Part shown: positions 22,991-30,720 of the stretch, one piece after another
Layout of the letters: the number at the start of each line of letters is the position of its first letter
How positions within the stretch are numbered: the stretch's first letter is position 1
Origin: a virus
DNA length: 41,745 bases
IMG/VR virus record: IMGVR_UViG_3300037258_000377
Span: 1-41,745 of that record
Reading direction: 5' to 3' (one strand)
Translations under genes and position numbers: made by a program
Notes under the pieces: model-generated
What the model was told of the DNA's origin: nothing
Database searches by the model: none
What the model saw: only the letters and a program-made list of their open reading frames with translations

Positions 22991-23582
22991 TTACGCTTCG
23001 CCTTCGATTTGGCGTGAGCGGCGGCATTCGCCTTCAACATCGCGAGGAAGGAGAGCGCATTTTTCTCTTTCTGCTGTTTTGCGGGGACGAGCATGAACTG
23101 GCTGAGCGGCGGCAATTTGGCTCCCTTTTTCATCACCGTCCGGAGGATCTGGACGCAGAGCATAGCCGCATGCAGGTTGTCACGGTAGGGACCCCAAGGC
23201 TCCTCCGCCCAATAGCGAGCCCATTGGCGGTGCTCGCCCATGCCCAGATTATCGATCTCCCCGAGACTCCGCCCGAGAAGCGATGCCAGCCGACACTGGA
23301 AAAGCTCCTCGGGCGTCAGTCGTTTTTTTCGGGCTTGTCGTCTTCCTTCGTGAGTCGGATCGCCTCCGCGGCAATCGCCTCCGAGTAGATCGAGGCCTTG
23401 CCCTCGAGCTCGGCGATCGACCATTTCGGATCGACCATTCCCGCATTGGCGACGAACAGCTCGAACTGGGTTTTGTCGCTCTCCAAGAGCTTGCGAGCCT
23501 GGCGCATGGTTTTCGCAGTCATCTCGGATACGGTGAACGTGTCCCCGCGGATCACGATCGAGTTGGTGCGAAGGCCCGTCAC
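22987..23582 (-). CDS. Tail assembly chaperone GT, made by -1 frameshift
   Basis: Full-length fusion product: translation starts at 23582, shifts -1 at A-AAA-AAC (23322-23328) and continues in the frame ending at 22987. The downstream (T) part begins KKRLTPEELFQCRLASLLG and ends in a Lys/Ala-rich tail. In lambda the G and GT products bind the tape measure and tail tube subunits in tail assembly; the position here, between tail tube and tape measure, is the same. An alternative is separate translation of the T part, but no good start is seen. Confidence 0.82.
23316..23582 (-). CDS. Tail assembly chaperone G (88 aa)
   Basis: Unshifted product, ATG or GTG-type start at 23582 (MTGLRTNSIVIRGDTFTV), in an overlap with the tail tube stop. 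Helical after a short beta start; the end D-D-K-P-E-K-N-D spans the slippery site four codons before the stop. It corresponds to lambda gpG by position and layout; the sequence family is not otherwise claimed. Confidence 0.8.
   Translation of the reverse strand: MTGLRTNSIVIRGDTFTVSEMTAKTMRQARKLLESDKTQFELFVANAGMVDPKWSIAELEGKASIYSEAIAAEAIRLTKEDDKPEKND
23322..23328 (-). promoter_or_regulatory. -1 frameshift slippery heptamer A-AAA-AAC
   Basis: In the G frame the codons read GAA AAA AAC GAC TGA. The last A of GAA plus AAA AAC is a canonical X-XXY-YYZ heptamer, and a one-base backward slip enters the T frame exactly. The stop codon follows one codon later. No pseudoknot was examined. Confidence 0.85.
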
Positions 23583-24040
23583 GCGTAGAGGACCGGGCCG
23601 GAAATCTTCGCCGTGAATTTCACGACGTTCTGCTTGTCGATCGAGGGATCGACTTCCCAGGACAGCATCGCGGCGTTGAAGCTGAAGAGGGCGAAGGGCG
23701 AGTCGATTCCCATTTGGATCTGGAAATTCCGATTGCCCTTGGCCTTGACGGTCGCGATCAGGTCATCCTGGATCGTCTTATCGGCACCGGCGGTCACGGT
23801 GAAGTTGGAGGAGAAACTGAACTCGTTGCCATCCGAGAGACCGGGGATGTAATGCTTCGAGCCGCCGTTGCAGAACGTGGTCACGTCCACCTGGTCGTTC
23901 TTCTCGCCGACGCCGCCGATGTCCGTCACCGCGCAGAAGGCCTGGAAAGTCTCGGGCGATTCGCCGTTGCCCACCGCGAGCACGGCGTTGCCGACAAAGG
24001 CCGTCTCCACATCCTGGGTGTCCGGATTGAAATCAGTCAT
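23579..24040 (-). CDS. Major tail tube protein (153 aa)
   Basis: The building block of the tail tube. Beta-rich with D-V-T-T-F-C-N-G-G, P-G-L-S-D-G-N-E-F-S-F-S and a C-terminal strand pair ending K-F-T-A-K-I-S-G-P-V; the D-V-T-x-F and S-G-P-V patterns recur in siphovirus tail tube proteins of the lambda V/HK97 type. It lies between the tail-completion gene and the G/GT chaperones, the standard place. The preceding gene stops 4 bases upstream. Confidence 0.85.
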   Translation of the reverse strand: MTDFNPDTQDVETAFVGNAVLAVGNGESPETFQAFCAVTDIGGVGEKNDQVDVTTFCNGGSKHYIPGLSDGNEFSFSSNFTVTAGADKTIQDDLIATVKAKGNRNFQIQMGIDSPFALFSFNAAMLSWEVDPSIDKQNVVKFTAKISGPVLYA

Positions 24041-24043
24041 GTG

Positions 24044-24451
24044 CTAGTCCTCCAAGTACCAAACGTTATAGAGCTGCGTTACACGGATCACGCCCGGTTC
24101 GGGATCGGTGAGCGGGAACTCGTTGGTGAGAAAAATATGGTTGACCGAGGTGCCGCCCATCATCCCTTGAAAATCGACCAGCGCAGCCCTAAGCGCCGCG
24201 GCGAGGCCCCACGCATCCTGCCCTTTGAGGCCGAAAGAATCAATTTGCATGTCAGCGTTCACGAGCTTGGAGGTGCCGCAGAACTTCACCTGGCGCGTGG
24301 TCTGGGTGCGCGTGATGAGCACCTGCGGGAGCGCGGTCGCGCGGCCGCGCACCACGCCGAAGACGTTTTCGCCGGCGAGCTCGGCGACGGCATCGATCGC
24401 CAGAATGAAGTCGCGAAGGTCCGACTCGAAGATTTGGACGCCGGTGGTCAC
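24044..24451 (-). CDS. Tail completion/terminator protein, DUF3168-like (135 aa)
   Basis: GTG 24451 overlaps the previous stop (GTGA); the frame above is shadow. Order: N-terminal helix (FESDLRDFILAIDAVAELAG), a strand with P-Q-V-L-I-T-R-T, then D-M-Q-I-D-S-F-G and a helix A-L-R-A-A-L-V-D-F, as in DUF3168/gpU-like tail terminators that cap the tube at the head end. Position between HK97 gp10-like and tail tube genes supports it. Confidence 0.75.
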   Translation of the reverse strand: MTTGVQIFESDLRDFILAIDAVAELAGENVFGVVRGRATALPQVLITRTQTTRQVKFCGTSKLVNADMQIDSFGLKGQDAWGLAAALRAALVDFQGMMGGTSVNHIFLTNEFPLTDPEPGVIRVTQLYNVWYLED

Positions 24452-24882
24452 GAGGTCTTGGCCGCCTTCAGTACATCCTTCTGGAGCGAGGCCCGAAGCG
24501 CCGCCTCGCCATCGTCGCGGCCCTCGAGGAGCGCGCGACGAATCCACGGCTGAGCGCGCTGAAAGCGGGTGCCGAGCTCCACGTACTGGAGGATGTAGAA
24601 CGCGGCCTTACGCACGCCCAAAATGCCGCTCGCGATATTCTTGGCGGCGTTGATCGTGGTGATGGTGCGAAGCTGCGTCTTGGCGAAGCCCGGGGCAACC
24701 AGCAAGCCCTGATAGGTGCGATGCGGCTCGGTGCCTACCGGGATGATGGACTGGGCGATCCGAAGCGCCGGTTTGATTCCGGCGCCGACCGCGCGCCGAA
24801 GCGCCTTGCCATCATCGAGCTTCCCGAGAGCCTGGAGCTGACGGGTGAGCTGGGCCACGCCCTCGAGGGACGGCGTGCTCAC
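24448..24882 (-). CDS. HK97 gp10-like head-tail/tail protein (144 aa)
   Basis: MSTPSLEGVAQLTRQLQALG, A-L-R-R-A-V-G-A-G-I-K-P, I-I-P-V-G-T-E-P-H-R-T-Y-Q-G-L and Y-V-E-L-G-T-R-F-Q-R-A-Q-P-W-I-R-R-A match the HK97 gp10-like pattern (the Y-x-x-x-x-E-x-G-T and A-x-P-F/W-x-R motifs). It joins head and tail during assembly. Neighbours on both sides agree. Confidence 0.85.
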   Translation of the reverse strand: MSTPSLEGVAQLTRQLQALGKLDDGKALRRAVGAGIKPALRIAQSIIPVGTEPHRTYQGLLVAPGFAKTQLRTITTINAAKNIASGILGVRKAAFYILQYVELGTRFQRAQPWIRRALLEGRDDGEAALRASLQKDVLKAAKTS

Positions 24883-25307
24883 GTCGGGGCACCCTGTCGG
24901 AAGCCCGGCGAGTCGCGCAGCGTGCAGGTGAGATTCATATCGATCCGCGTGGTGGGATCGCGCACGGCGCCCAAGATGTCGTAAATCTCATTCACTGAAG
25001 GAGACGCACCCGGGTTGGTGCAATAGACGATTCGGAAGTTACCGATCGCGCCGGCGGTGAGCTCGGGCCGATATCGAATGCGGATGCGGGTCGAGAGCTG
25101 GCGCTCCACCTGGCTTGCGTTGAACTGCTCGTAAGGGCGCCAATCATCGAAGGCAAAGCGGACGTTCTCGGCCCACGCCGAATAGGTGGCAGTCGGCGAG
25201 CCCGTATCATCGACCGCGGGATTGCCGCTTGCATCGGTGTCGAGCTTTTCGATGGTGCAGATCAGGCGAAGATCGCCGGAATTGGCCTGACGGTACTTAG
25301 CGACCAT
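24879..25307 (-). CDS. Head-tail joining protein (142 aa)
   Basis: Looks like SPP1 gp16-like/phage head-tail joining proteins: an N-terminal R-L-I-C-T-I-E-K strand, Y-S-A-W-A-E-N-V-R-F-A near residue 45, and a C-terminal R-Y-R-P-E-L then I-Y-D-I-L-G-A-V-R-D-P, typical of that family. It overlaps the upstream small gene by 11 bases and the next by 4. Confidence 0.8.
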   Translation of the reverse strand: MVAKYRQANSGDLRLICTIEKLDTDASGNPAVDDTGSPTATYSAWAENVRFAFDDWRPYEQFNASQVERQLSTRIRIRYRPELTAGAIGNFRIVYCTNPGASPSVNEIYDILGAVRDPTTRIDMNLTCTLRDSPGFRQGAPT

Positions 25308-25533
25308 TGCCCGCTCCGACCCGCGGCAGAGCTTCGGACGTTGCCAAACTGGCTGACGTGCTTACCGAAGATGCCGCGGGCGGGGCCGAAGCCCCCGGGG
25401 GTCGCGCCGTGGTATAGGTTATGGTGAGGCTAGCACCTTTTTTGGCGGCCATCTTCCGCTCTAACGATTCGAGACGCTTGCGGATCGCCGCCGGCGTATA
25501 GGCCCGAAACTTCGCGCAGGTGCCGCAGCTCAC
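25297..25533 (-). CDS. Small Cys-Gly-Thr-Cys protein of the head-tail region (78 aa)
   Basis: GTG 25533 in a GTGA overlap. It starts MSCGTCAKFRAYTPAAIRKR with a C-x-x-C, a helix, and an Ala/Ser/Pro-rich low-complexity end. Not recognised. The tail end overlaps the joining-protein gene; the exact overlaps make it a probable real cistron. Confidence 0.5.
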   Translation of the reverse strand: MSCGTCAKFRAYTPAAIRKRLESLERKMAAKKGASLTITYTTARPPGASAPPAASSVSTSASLATSEALPRVGAGNGR

Positions 25534-26036
25534 ACGCCCATCCCGATCCGATAGGGCCAGAGCAAATTCTCGGCGGTCGTTTCGAGGAGCGCCATGTTGT
25601 CGATGTTGCGATCGAACAGAATTTCGATCTTGAGCAAGATTGCTTCCTTCACATCACGCCGGAGCGGCTTCGAGTCATCCTGCATGATCGGGTTCGCCTT
25701 CCAATGCGCGGCCCACTGCTCGGCGGTCCAGTCCTCGTTGCCACCAATGCCGTCGATCGGGAACGGCTGATCGCCGGGCTCGATCCAAACAGGCGGTCGG
25801 TGCGGCGAGTCTTTCGGATCGGGGAGCGGCACCGCGTTCGAGTCGGCCGGCGAGTTGAGCTCGAGGAGCTCGCCGAGCGATCGCTGCGTAAAGTTCTCCG
25901 CCCAATCGGTCGCGCCGCCGATGATCCGCAGAATGCGCTGATCATGGATGGTAAGGCCGTAGTCGATGGCGAGCTGATCCTTCGCCTCCTCGAGGGTGAT
26001 GTAAGGGCTCGCGCTCGCCGGGCTGTTGCCGCTCAT
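25530..26036 (-). CDS. Head-tail connector, gp6-like (168 aa)
   Basis: The start MSGNSPASASPYITLEEAKD at 26036 (ATGA). Features of gp6/gp15-like connectors: Y-I-T-L-E-E-A-K-D-Q-L, I-H-D-Q-R-I-L-R-I-I-G-G-A-T-D-W-A-E-N-F, and a C-terminal helix with V-K-E-A-I-L-L-K-I-E-I-L-F. These adaptors form a ring below the portal. The middle carries a Pro-rich insertion (residues 75-115). It normally follows the capsid gene closely, but here about 4.5 kb of transferase genes intervene. Confidence 0.8.
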   Translation of the reverse strand: MSGNSPASASPYITLEEAKDQLAIDYGLTIHDQRILRIIGGATDWAENFTQRSLGELLELNSPADSNAVPLPDPKDSPHRPPVWIEPGDQPFPIDGIGGNEDWTAEQWAAHWKANPIMQDDSKPLRRDVKEAILLKIEILFDRNIDNMALLETTAENLLWPYRIGMGV

Positions 26037-26770
26037 CGATAGTGCTCCCTGATCCAAGCGTGTTTCCGCTGCATCACCGGGTCCCACGGATCAACATGCC
26101 CGTGCATGATAACGATTTTGGCGGTGGGCGGAAGTCCGCCGCCCTGCTGTCGGATCTCATTACGGTACGAGAAAACGCCGTCGACGCGCGTGAACTTCGG
26201 CTCATTTGGACCAAGACACACGCCGATCCAGGCCTGATCGGAGCCTATATATTTCTTGCGAAGGCCAAGGATCGGCGCCGTGAGGGGATTGAATCGGTCC
26301 CAGAGCTGGGTGCGGGTGCCCGCCTTGTGCTGAATGAGCGAGCCGTTATAGGGCGTGCCGCGGGCGGTATCGCCGTACATTCGGAATTCAACATCTCGCG
26401 CGAAAAGCTGCGTGATGTCCGCAGTGATGATGACGTCCAAATCGATCGACACGAATCGAGGTCCGAAGAGCTCGGCGCCGTCCTTGGCGAACATCCGCAG
26501 GCGCCGATAGCAGGAGGGGTTGCCACGACCGTGAGGCGAGGGGACGTTCGCATAGGTGCTCCAAAGCTTGACCACGCGGACTTGCGGGTCGATGCCGATC
26601 GGATCGTCGGTGACGCATACGAGCTCGAAGGGCGAGTGGTAATGGCGGGTCAGCATCGAGAGAAGCACGTTCACCGTCTCCGGCGCGAACTTGGAGCGAT
26701 AGCCCGCCGGCGGCCTCCACTTCCAGCAAATGAAGGTGAGCACCTCGGCGCCGTTCGGATGAATGATCAT
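26033..26770 (-). CDS. GT-A-type glycosyltransferase-like protein (245 aa)
   Basis: Start MIIHPNGAEVLTFICWKW at 26770 (ATGA). A nucleotide-sugar transferase fold is suggested by F-E-L-V-C-V-T-D-D-P, R-L-R-M-F, and the D-L-D metal-binding motif in F-V-S-I-D-L-D-V-I-I-T (about residue 110), followed by G-S-L-I-Q-H and S-D-Q-A-W-I, as in GT8-like enzymes. The sugar and the acceptor are unknown. Last gene of the transferase cassette before the connector. Confidence 0.75.
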   Translation of the reverse strand: MIIHPNGAEVLTFICWKWRPPAGYRSKFAPETVNVLLSMLTRHYHSPFELVCVTDDPIGIDPQVRVVKLWSTYANVPSPHGRGNPSCYRRLRMFAKDGAELFGPRFVSIDLDVIITADITQLFARDVEFRMYGDTARGTPYNGSLIQHKAGTRTQLWDRFNPLTAPILGLRKKYIGSDQAWIGVCLGPNEPKFTRVDGVFSYRNEIRQQGGGLPPTAKIVIMHGHVDPWDPVMQRKHAWIREHYR

Positions 26771-27498
26771 GGGTGAATGCGCCGATAGGGAAACGAGAGC
26801 GCGAGCGGCTTCCAATTTTCGATCGAGTGCCGCTCGGTTTTGATCCGCCGAATATTCGCACCGTCCTCCGGAGCCTTTCGCTGATAGGTGGTCGTGGAGG
26901 CATCAGCTTGAGTCTCACGCGGCACGCGGATGATCCGCTCGGGCAGCGCGATAAAATTGGTGGCGACCGCCGAGAGTCGATCGCGAAAATCGGCATCGGT
27001 GCCGTAGTACCCCGCGAAGCGTTCATCGTAGCCGCCCATCGACCAGTACATGCGGCGCGTGAGAAGCCAGGAATTCGGGTGCGGCTTGTACGGCGTCTCG
27101 ATCAACTTCTCCGAGCCCGGCGCCGCGGCGAGCGTCGTGCGGGCGAACCGATAGACGTATTGCTTTTGGAGCTTCTCCAAGATGATCCGCGCGAAGGTCT
27201 GCTCGGGGACCAGGTGATCAATGTCCGTGAGGAGGAGCCAGCGGCTCGTGGCCTCATGGGCCGCGATGTTCCGAGCCGAGTCCTGATTCCAGCGCACATC
27301 GACACCCACCCGGTAGATGGCGAGCGGGCAGCCAATGTCGGCCGGCTGGGCCTCGCCGTCCGGAGATCCGTCATCCACCACGATCACTGCCAGGCTCGCG
27401 CGGAGATCGCCGCTCAGAGAGCGTATACGGCGGTAATGCAGCTCCAGCATGCCCGGGTTCATGTAATAGGGCAGGCAGAGGGTGACGAGGGCGCTCAT
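26767..27498 (-). CDS. GT2-like glycosyltransferase (243 aa)
   Basis: A GT-A fold family 2-type enzyme: V-I-V-V-D-D-G-S-P-D-G (about 38-48), N-Q-D-S-A-R-N-I, L-L-L-T-D-I-D-H-L carrying the D-x-D metal site, and G-G-Y-D-E-R-F-A-G-Y-Y-G-T-D-A-D-F, the acceptor-side motif. No membrane segment, so it is soluble. Substrate unknown. ATGA overlaps on both sides. Confidence 0.88.
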   Translation of the reverse strand: MSALVTLCLPYYMNPGMLELHYRRIRSLSGDLRASLAVIVVDDGSPDGEAQPADIGCPLAIYRVGVDVRWNQDSARNIAAHEATSRWLLLTDIDHLVPEQTFARIILEKLQKQYVYRFARTTLAAAPGSEKLIETPYKPHPNSWLLTRRMYWSMGGYDERFAGYYGTDADFRDRLSAVATNFIALPERIIRVPRETQADASTTTYQRKAPEDGANIRRIKTERHSIENWKPLALSFPYRRIHP

Positions 27499-27668
27499 CG
27501 GGTTCCCCGTGGAACAGCGTCTATGGGCCGGACAATTGGCTTTTTAGGGCGCCGCTTGGCCGATTTTAGACGCCGGGTATGTCTTTTTCGGTCTATCTCC
27601 GCGCGCGCCGCGACCAGCTCATCGGCGATCTTCTCCGCCCGTTCGGCGAATGTCAGGCGCCGCGCCAT
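27495..27668 (-). CDS. Small basic protein in the transferase cassette (57 aa)
   Basis: The start MARRLTFAERAEKIADELVA at 27668, whose 5' end overlaps the preceding gene by 16 bases. A helix followed by an extremely basic tail (KRHTRRLKSAKRRPKKP). Possibly nucleic-acid binding or a peptide accessory; nothing firm can be said. Confidence 0.5.
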   Translation of the reverse strand: MARRLTFAERAEKIADELVAARAEIDRKRHTRRLKSAKRRPKKPIVRPIDAVPRGTR

Positions 27669-28270
27669 CGAGCCTCCAGATCGGTCGGCGAGAGAGCCTT
27701 GAAGGCGCTCACGGTCGAGCGGCCCGCCGTGCGGCAAATGAAGGTCTCCGTGCCGGCCGCGCGCAGTTGCTGCTCGGCGAGCTTGAACTGCCCGGCCCAG
27801 TCGAGAAGCTTACCCGCCTTCGAGCCGCCGCCGTCCTTCCAGGGGTAGTCGGGGAACCAGTGCCGCTCGCCCTTCGGTCCGAGCATCATGTCGAAGCCGA
27901 CGAGGTACAGATCGCGCGGCCTCAAGTGATAGGCGAGATTCAGCGCACAGAAGCCCGAGTGCCCGCCATCGAGTCGGCCAGGTTCATCGGAGAGCCTGAG
28001 CGCCAGATGATCGTTCTCGAAGGGCGTCACGCATTCGTGGATCCGCCAGTCGATATTGACCAATGTTTTTCGCCGCAGCCAGAGCGGCTTGCCGAAAAGG
28101 CTCACCTGTTTGAATCGGCCCTCGGCCCACATCCGATCCATCGAGACGATCACATCGACGCGCGGCGCGTAGAGCGCCGCATCGTTGACCGCGATCACCA
28201 TGCCGGGCAGGTGCTCCAAGTTGAACTGCGAGGCCGACCAGCCGCCGGCGATGATGGTGATCGCCTTCAT
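27653..28270 (-). CDS. MAF/DUF115-like glycosyltransferase superfamily protein (205 aa)
   Basis: It starts MKAITIIAGGWSASQFNLEH, then I-A-V-N-D-A-A-L-Y, D-V-I-V-S-M-D-R-M-W, and later H-S-G-F-C-A-L-N-L-A-Y-H-L then L-Y-L-V-G-F-D-M-M. This is the pattern of the DUF115/MAF-type (sialyltransferase-like) superfamily, also common in phages as proteins of unknown role. It shares the layout with the protein encoded at 30017-30720. Probably a transferase acting on a nucleotide sugar; substrate unknown. Confidence 0.7.
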   Translation of the reverse strand: MKAITIIAGGWSASQFNLEHLPGMVIAVNDAALYAPRVDVIVSMDRMWAEGRFKQVSLFGKPLWLRRKTLVNIDWRIHECVTPFENDHLALRLSDEPGRLDGGHSGFCALNLAYHLRPRDLYLVGFDMMLGPKGERHWFPDYPWKDGGGSKAGKLLDWAGQFKLAEQQLRAAGTETFICRTAGRSTVSAFKALSPTDLEARWRGA

Positions 28271-28905
28271 GCGACCTCGAAGAGGTGCGTTTCAAATTTG
28301 ACGCCGTAGTGGATGCGCGCTCGATGCTTGAAGTGGGTGGTCATCTGTCGCATCCATTCGTAGCTCCGCTCGGGGTCCTTGATCGGGTGGCGCATGTCGA
28401 CGATGATTTTGGAGCCCGAGTGAGTGTAGGCCCGGACGAACTCCGCGTAACGCGCGGGCTCGATGTGAAAGCACCAGGCCTTCAGCGAGATCACGAGATC
28501 GAAAAAGCAGGGCGCGAGCATCGGACCTGTCGAATTTGCATCCAGGCAATGCACTTTCGGCACACCGTTCAACCTGAGGAACGTCTTGGCGATCTCCATA
28601 TCGTTGAAGGTCGTGGCGTGCGATTCGACGATGGCGCGGTCCGCGAAGCCGTCGAGCAACGTCACCTCGCATTGCTCGCCGAAGTGATGCGCGAGAAGGA
28701 TGTTGATCCCACCGAGCCCCGAGCCCACATCCAGGATCGAGTCGCACGTTGCCGGGAGGTAGGGCTCGATGCACCGAAAATCGCTCGCGAGCGTGTCGAG
28801 GTAGTGGTCGATCCAGGCGCCCTGATCGGCGCGGAAATCCGAGATTGCGCCGCGCTGCATCTGAAGGTACGGGATCGCCTCGGGCGGGATCGCGATTCCG
28901 ATCAC
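28267..28905 (-). CDS. SAM-dependent methyltransferase (212 aa)
   Basis: GTG 28905 is in a GTGA overlap; the upstream frame is shadow. Motif I is S-I-L-D-V-G-S-G-L-G-G, followed by an acidic residue after the second strand (T-L-L-D-G-F), and V-H-C-L-D-A-N, then F-F-D-L-V-I-S-L-K-A-W-C-F-H. A class I methyltransferase fold. The lack of a D/N-P-P-Y motif argues against an adenine-N6 DNA methylase; small molecule or sugar methylation is more likely. Confidence 0.85.
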   Translation of the reverse strand: MIGIAIPPEAIPYLQMQRGAISDFRADQGAWIDHYLDTLASDFRCIEPYLPATCDSILDVGSGLGGINILLAHHFGEQCEVTLLDGFADRAIVESHATTFNDMEIAKTFLRLNGVPKVHCLDANSTGPMLAPCFFDLVISLKAWCFHIEPARYAEFVRAYTHSGSKIIVDMRHPIKDPERSYEWMRQMTTHFKHRARIHYGVKFETHLFEVA

Positions 28906-30083
28906 GGCTTGACCACGGTGAGGGTCAAGTCCTTGCCGCTCATCATCTGGCTTTTCACAAACCAACCGAGGAGCTCCAGCTTCTCGATCCACCAATTCGC
29001 CGGATGCACCGAGAGGTGCGCGTTCCGCCCATCGGGTAGAATGGCGTTGGCGGGCTTGGTTGATATCACGAGGTAGGCGACCCTGCCCGTCAACCTCCAG
29101 ATGTGATCAAGTACCGCCTCTACCTTCGACGGTTCGACGTGCTCGAGGACATCGGTGCAGACCGTCATGTCGCAGGGCTTCGGCATTGAGGCCCGTGTCG
29201 GGATGCCGGGGTCGTACCCTGAGATCCGAAACTCCGCCTTCAGCGATTCCGCGAGCTTGTTCTCGCCGCACCCATAATCGAGCACCGTCTTTGGCTGAAA
29301 TTCGCGCCAGACCTCGCGCACCGCGTCCGTGTGCTTGCCGCCATCGGCGCCCCACTTCCTCTGATTGTGGAGCGTGACCAATTGCGCTCGATAGCCGGGC
29401 GTCGTCATATCGTCCATCTGGTAACGATAGGCGCCGGCGTGACGCATGAACATGCCGATGTGCCCGAGATCGAGGGCGTGGATGCCTTTCATCGCGAGCC
29501 GATACGCGAGCACCGTCGCCGTGGTGCCGAGGCAGAGAAGCACGCGCGCCGAGGTCTGCCCGATCTCCTCCTCGAGGCGATCGATCTCGGCATAGGCATG
29601 CTGGCGCGGTCCAATCACCTCTCGGACGGAGCTCGCCTCGCTCCCGATCATTTCTGTGGTGATGGATTTTTTATCGCCGACCACTAACACAACGTCGACG
29701 CCGCGCCAGAGCCCCCGGACTTGGCTCCAATAGGCCTCCGTGTCTATCCACGGAGCGTTGTCCGGCCTCGTAATGAAACTCGACCAATAGGCGCCCTTCC
29801 CCAAGAGCCCCGCGAACTTCGGCTGGCAATAGCGAAGCCAGCTCTCCTCGCGCGGGCAACCCGAGAAGGGGTTCGGGATGCCCACCATGCAATCGTGCCG
29901 GCCTTTCAGGATCGTCTTCAACTCCGCGGCGAGATTCGGGTCCGGCCGCTGCGAGGTGCAGCCACCGCCGACCGCGCAGCGCCACTCGCCATCACCGAAT
30001 CGCGCGATCGATTGATTCAGGCAATTTGCGAGAGTGCGCTCCTCGTCGAGCACATCGGGATATCTAAGGCCGGCTGGTCGCAC
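28902..30083 (-). CDS. GT-D glycosyltransferase::methyltransferase fusion (393 aa)
   Basis: GTG 30083 with an ideal SD AGGAGG about 5 bases upstream. Residues 20-215 look like a GT-D fold (DUF1792) glycosyltransferase: the hallmark R-F-G-D-G-E (D31-G-E33, the D-x-E metal motif), G-I-P-N-P-F, V-L-V-V-G-D-K, L-L-C-L-G-T-T-A and A-L-D-L-G-H-I-G. Residues about 255-393 are a class I methyltransferase: T-V-L-D-Y-G-C-G-E (267-275), then C-T-D-V-L-E-H-V (309-316). It could add a sugar and methylate it. The start overlaps the previous gene by 67 bases. Confidence 0.82.
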   Translation of the reverse strand: MRPAGLRYPDVLDEERTLANCLNQSIARFGDGEWRCAVGGGCTSQRPDPNLAAELKTILKGRHDCMVGIPNPFSGCPREESWLRYCQPKFAGLLGKGAYWSSFITRPDNAPWIDTEAYWSQVRGLWRGVDVVLVVGDKKSITTEMIGSEASSVREVIGPRQHAYAEIDRLEEEIGQTSARVLLCLGTTATVLAYRLAMKGIHALDLGHIGMFMRHAGAYRYQMDDMTTPGYRAQLVTLHNQRKWGADGGKHTDAVREVWREFQPKTVLDYGCGENKLAESLKAEFRISGYDPGIPTRASMPKPCDMTVCTDVLEHVEPSKVEAVLDHIWRLTGRVAYLVISTKPANAILPDGRNAHLSVHPANWWIEKLELLGWFVKSQMMSGKDLTLTVVKP

Positions 30084-30720
30084 AGTTCCTCCTGAATCGT
30101 TGAGCGTCGAAAGCAGCGAAGAGCGGTCTGCCGCGAACAGTTCACGACCTCGACGCCGGCGCCCTCGAGATCGCGCGCAAGGGTCGCCATGGCTGTCGCC
30201 CAGATCGGAAACCGTCCGCCGTTACCTAATCCCCGCGGGTGGTCCCCATGCCAGTGGCTTTTGCCGCCGGTGCGCTGGAAATCAAACCCGAGGAGGAGGA
30301 TACGCTTCGCGCCAAAGAGATAGGCCAGTGAAATCGCCTGGTAGCCGGAATTCTTGCCCGTGTGGATCGAGGTCGCCTCGCGCGAGAGGCCATTTCGATC
30401 CTGGCCGTAGATCCACGAAAGCCCGTACCGATCGCGGGCGGCGGTCGAGACGGTCCACATCTCGCCATGGAAGCACGTCGAGAGCTCGGGGAAATATCGG
30501 TTCCACCAGGTCGCATCGCAGCCGTAGAGACAGTCCGCCCAGAGCGCCAGGCGAAAGCTCGTGTTCACGACTATGGTTTTGGCTCGTCCTCGGCAGTGGT
30601 TCGCGTCCGCCGGCGTAGAGCTCGGCCCACTCGCGATAATGCAGACGGTCTCGCCTGCCCATCGTCCTTGAGGTCCGCCGAGTTTTGGTTTGCCGGATCG
30701 GGCGGGATTTCCGGCTCGTC
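30017..30720 (-). CDS. MAF/DUF115-like transferase, apparently made by -1 frameshift
   Basis: The annotated GTG at 30568 starts mid-domain (V-N-T-S-F-R-L-A-L-W-A-D). The same frame is open upstream and encodes E-T-V-C-I-I-A-S-G-P-S, the family's N-terminal nucleotide-binding motif, but has no ATG, GTG, TTG or CTG in the 51 codons from 30721 to 30569. Exactly there the preceding gene has a G-GGA-AAA slippery heptamer, and its -1 frame is this one. The later part has S-G-Y-Q-A-I-S-L-A-Y then I-L-L-L-G-F-D-F-Q. A one-base assembly or natural indel near 30655, with a start at ATG 30662, is the alternative. Confidence 0.65.

Noticed and set aside
28267-28905. DNA adenine methylase for the single-domain methyltransferase
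   Set aside because: The SAM-binding motif is present, but the N/D-P-P-F/Y motif of amino-group DNA methylases is not; its neighbours are sugar-related.
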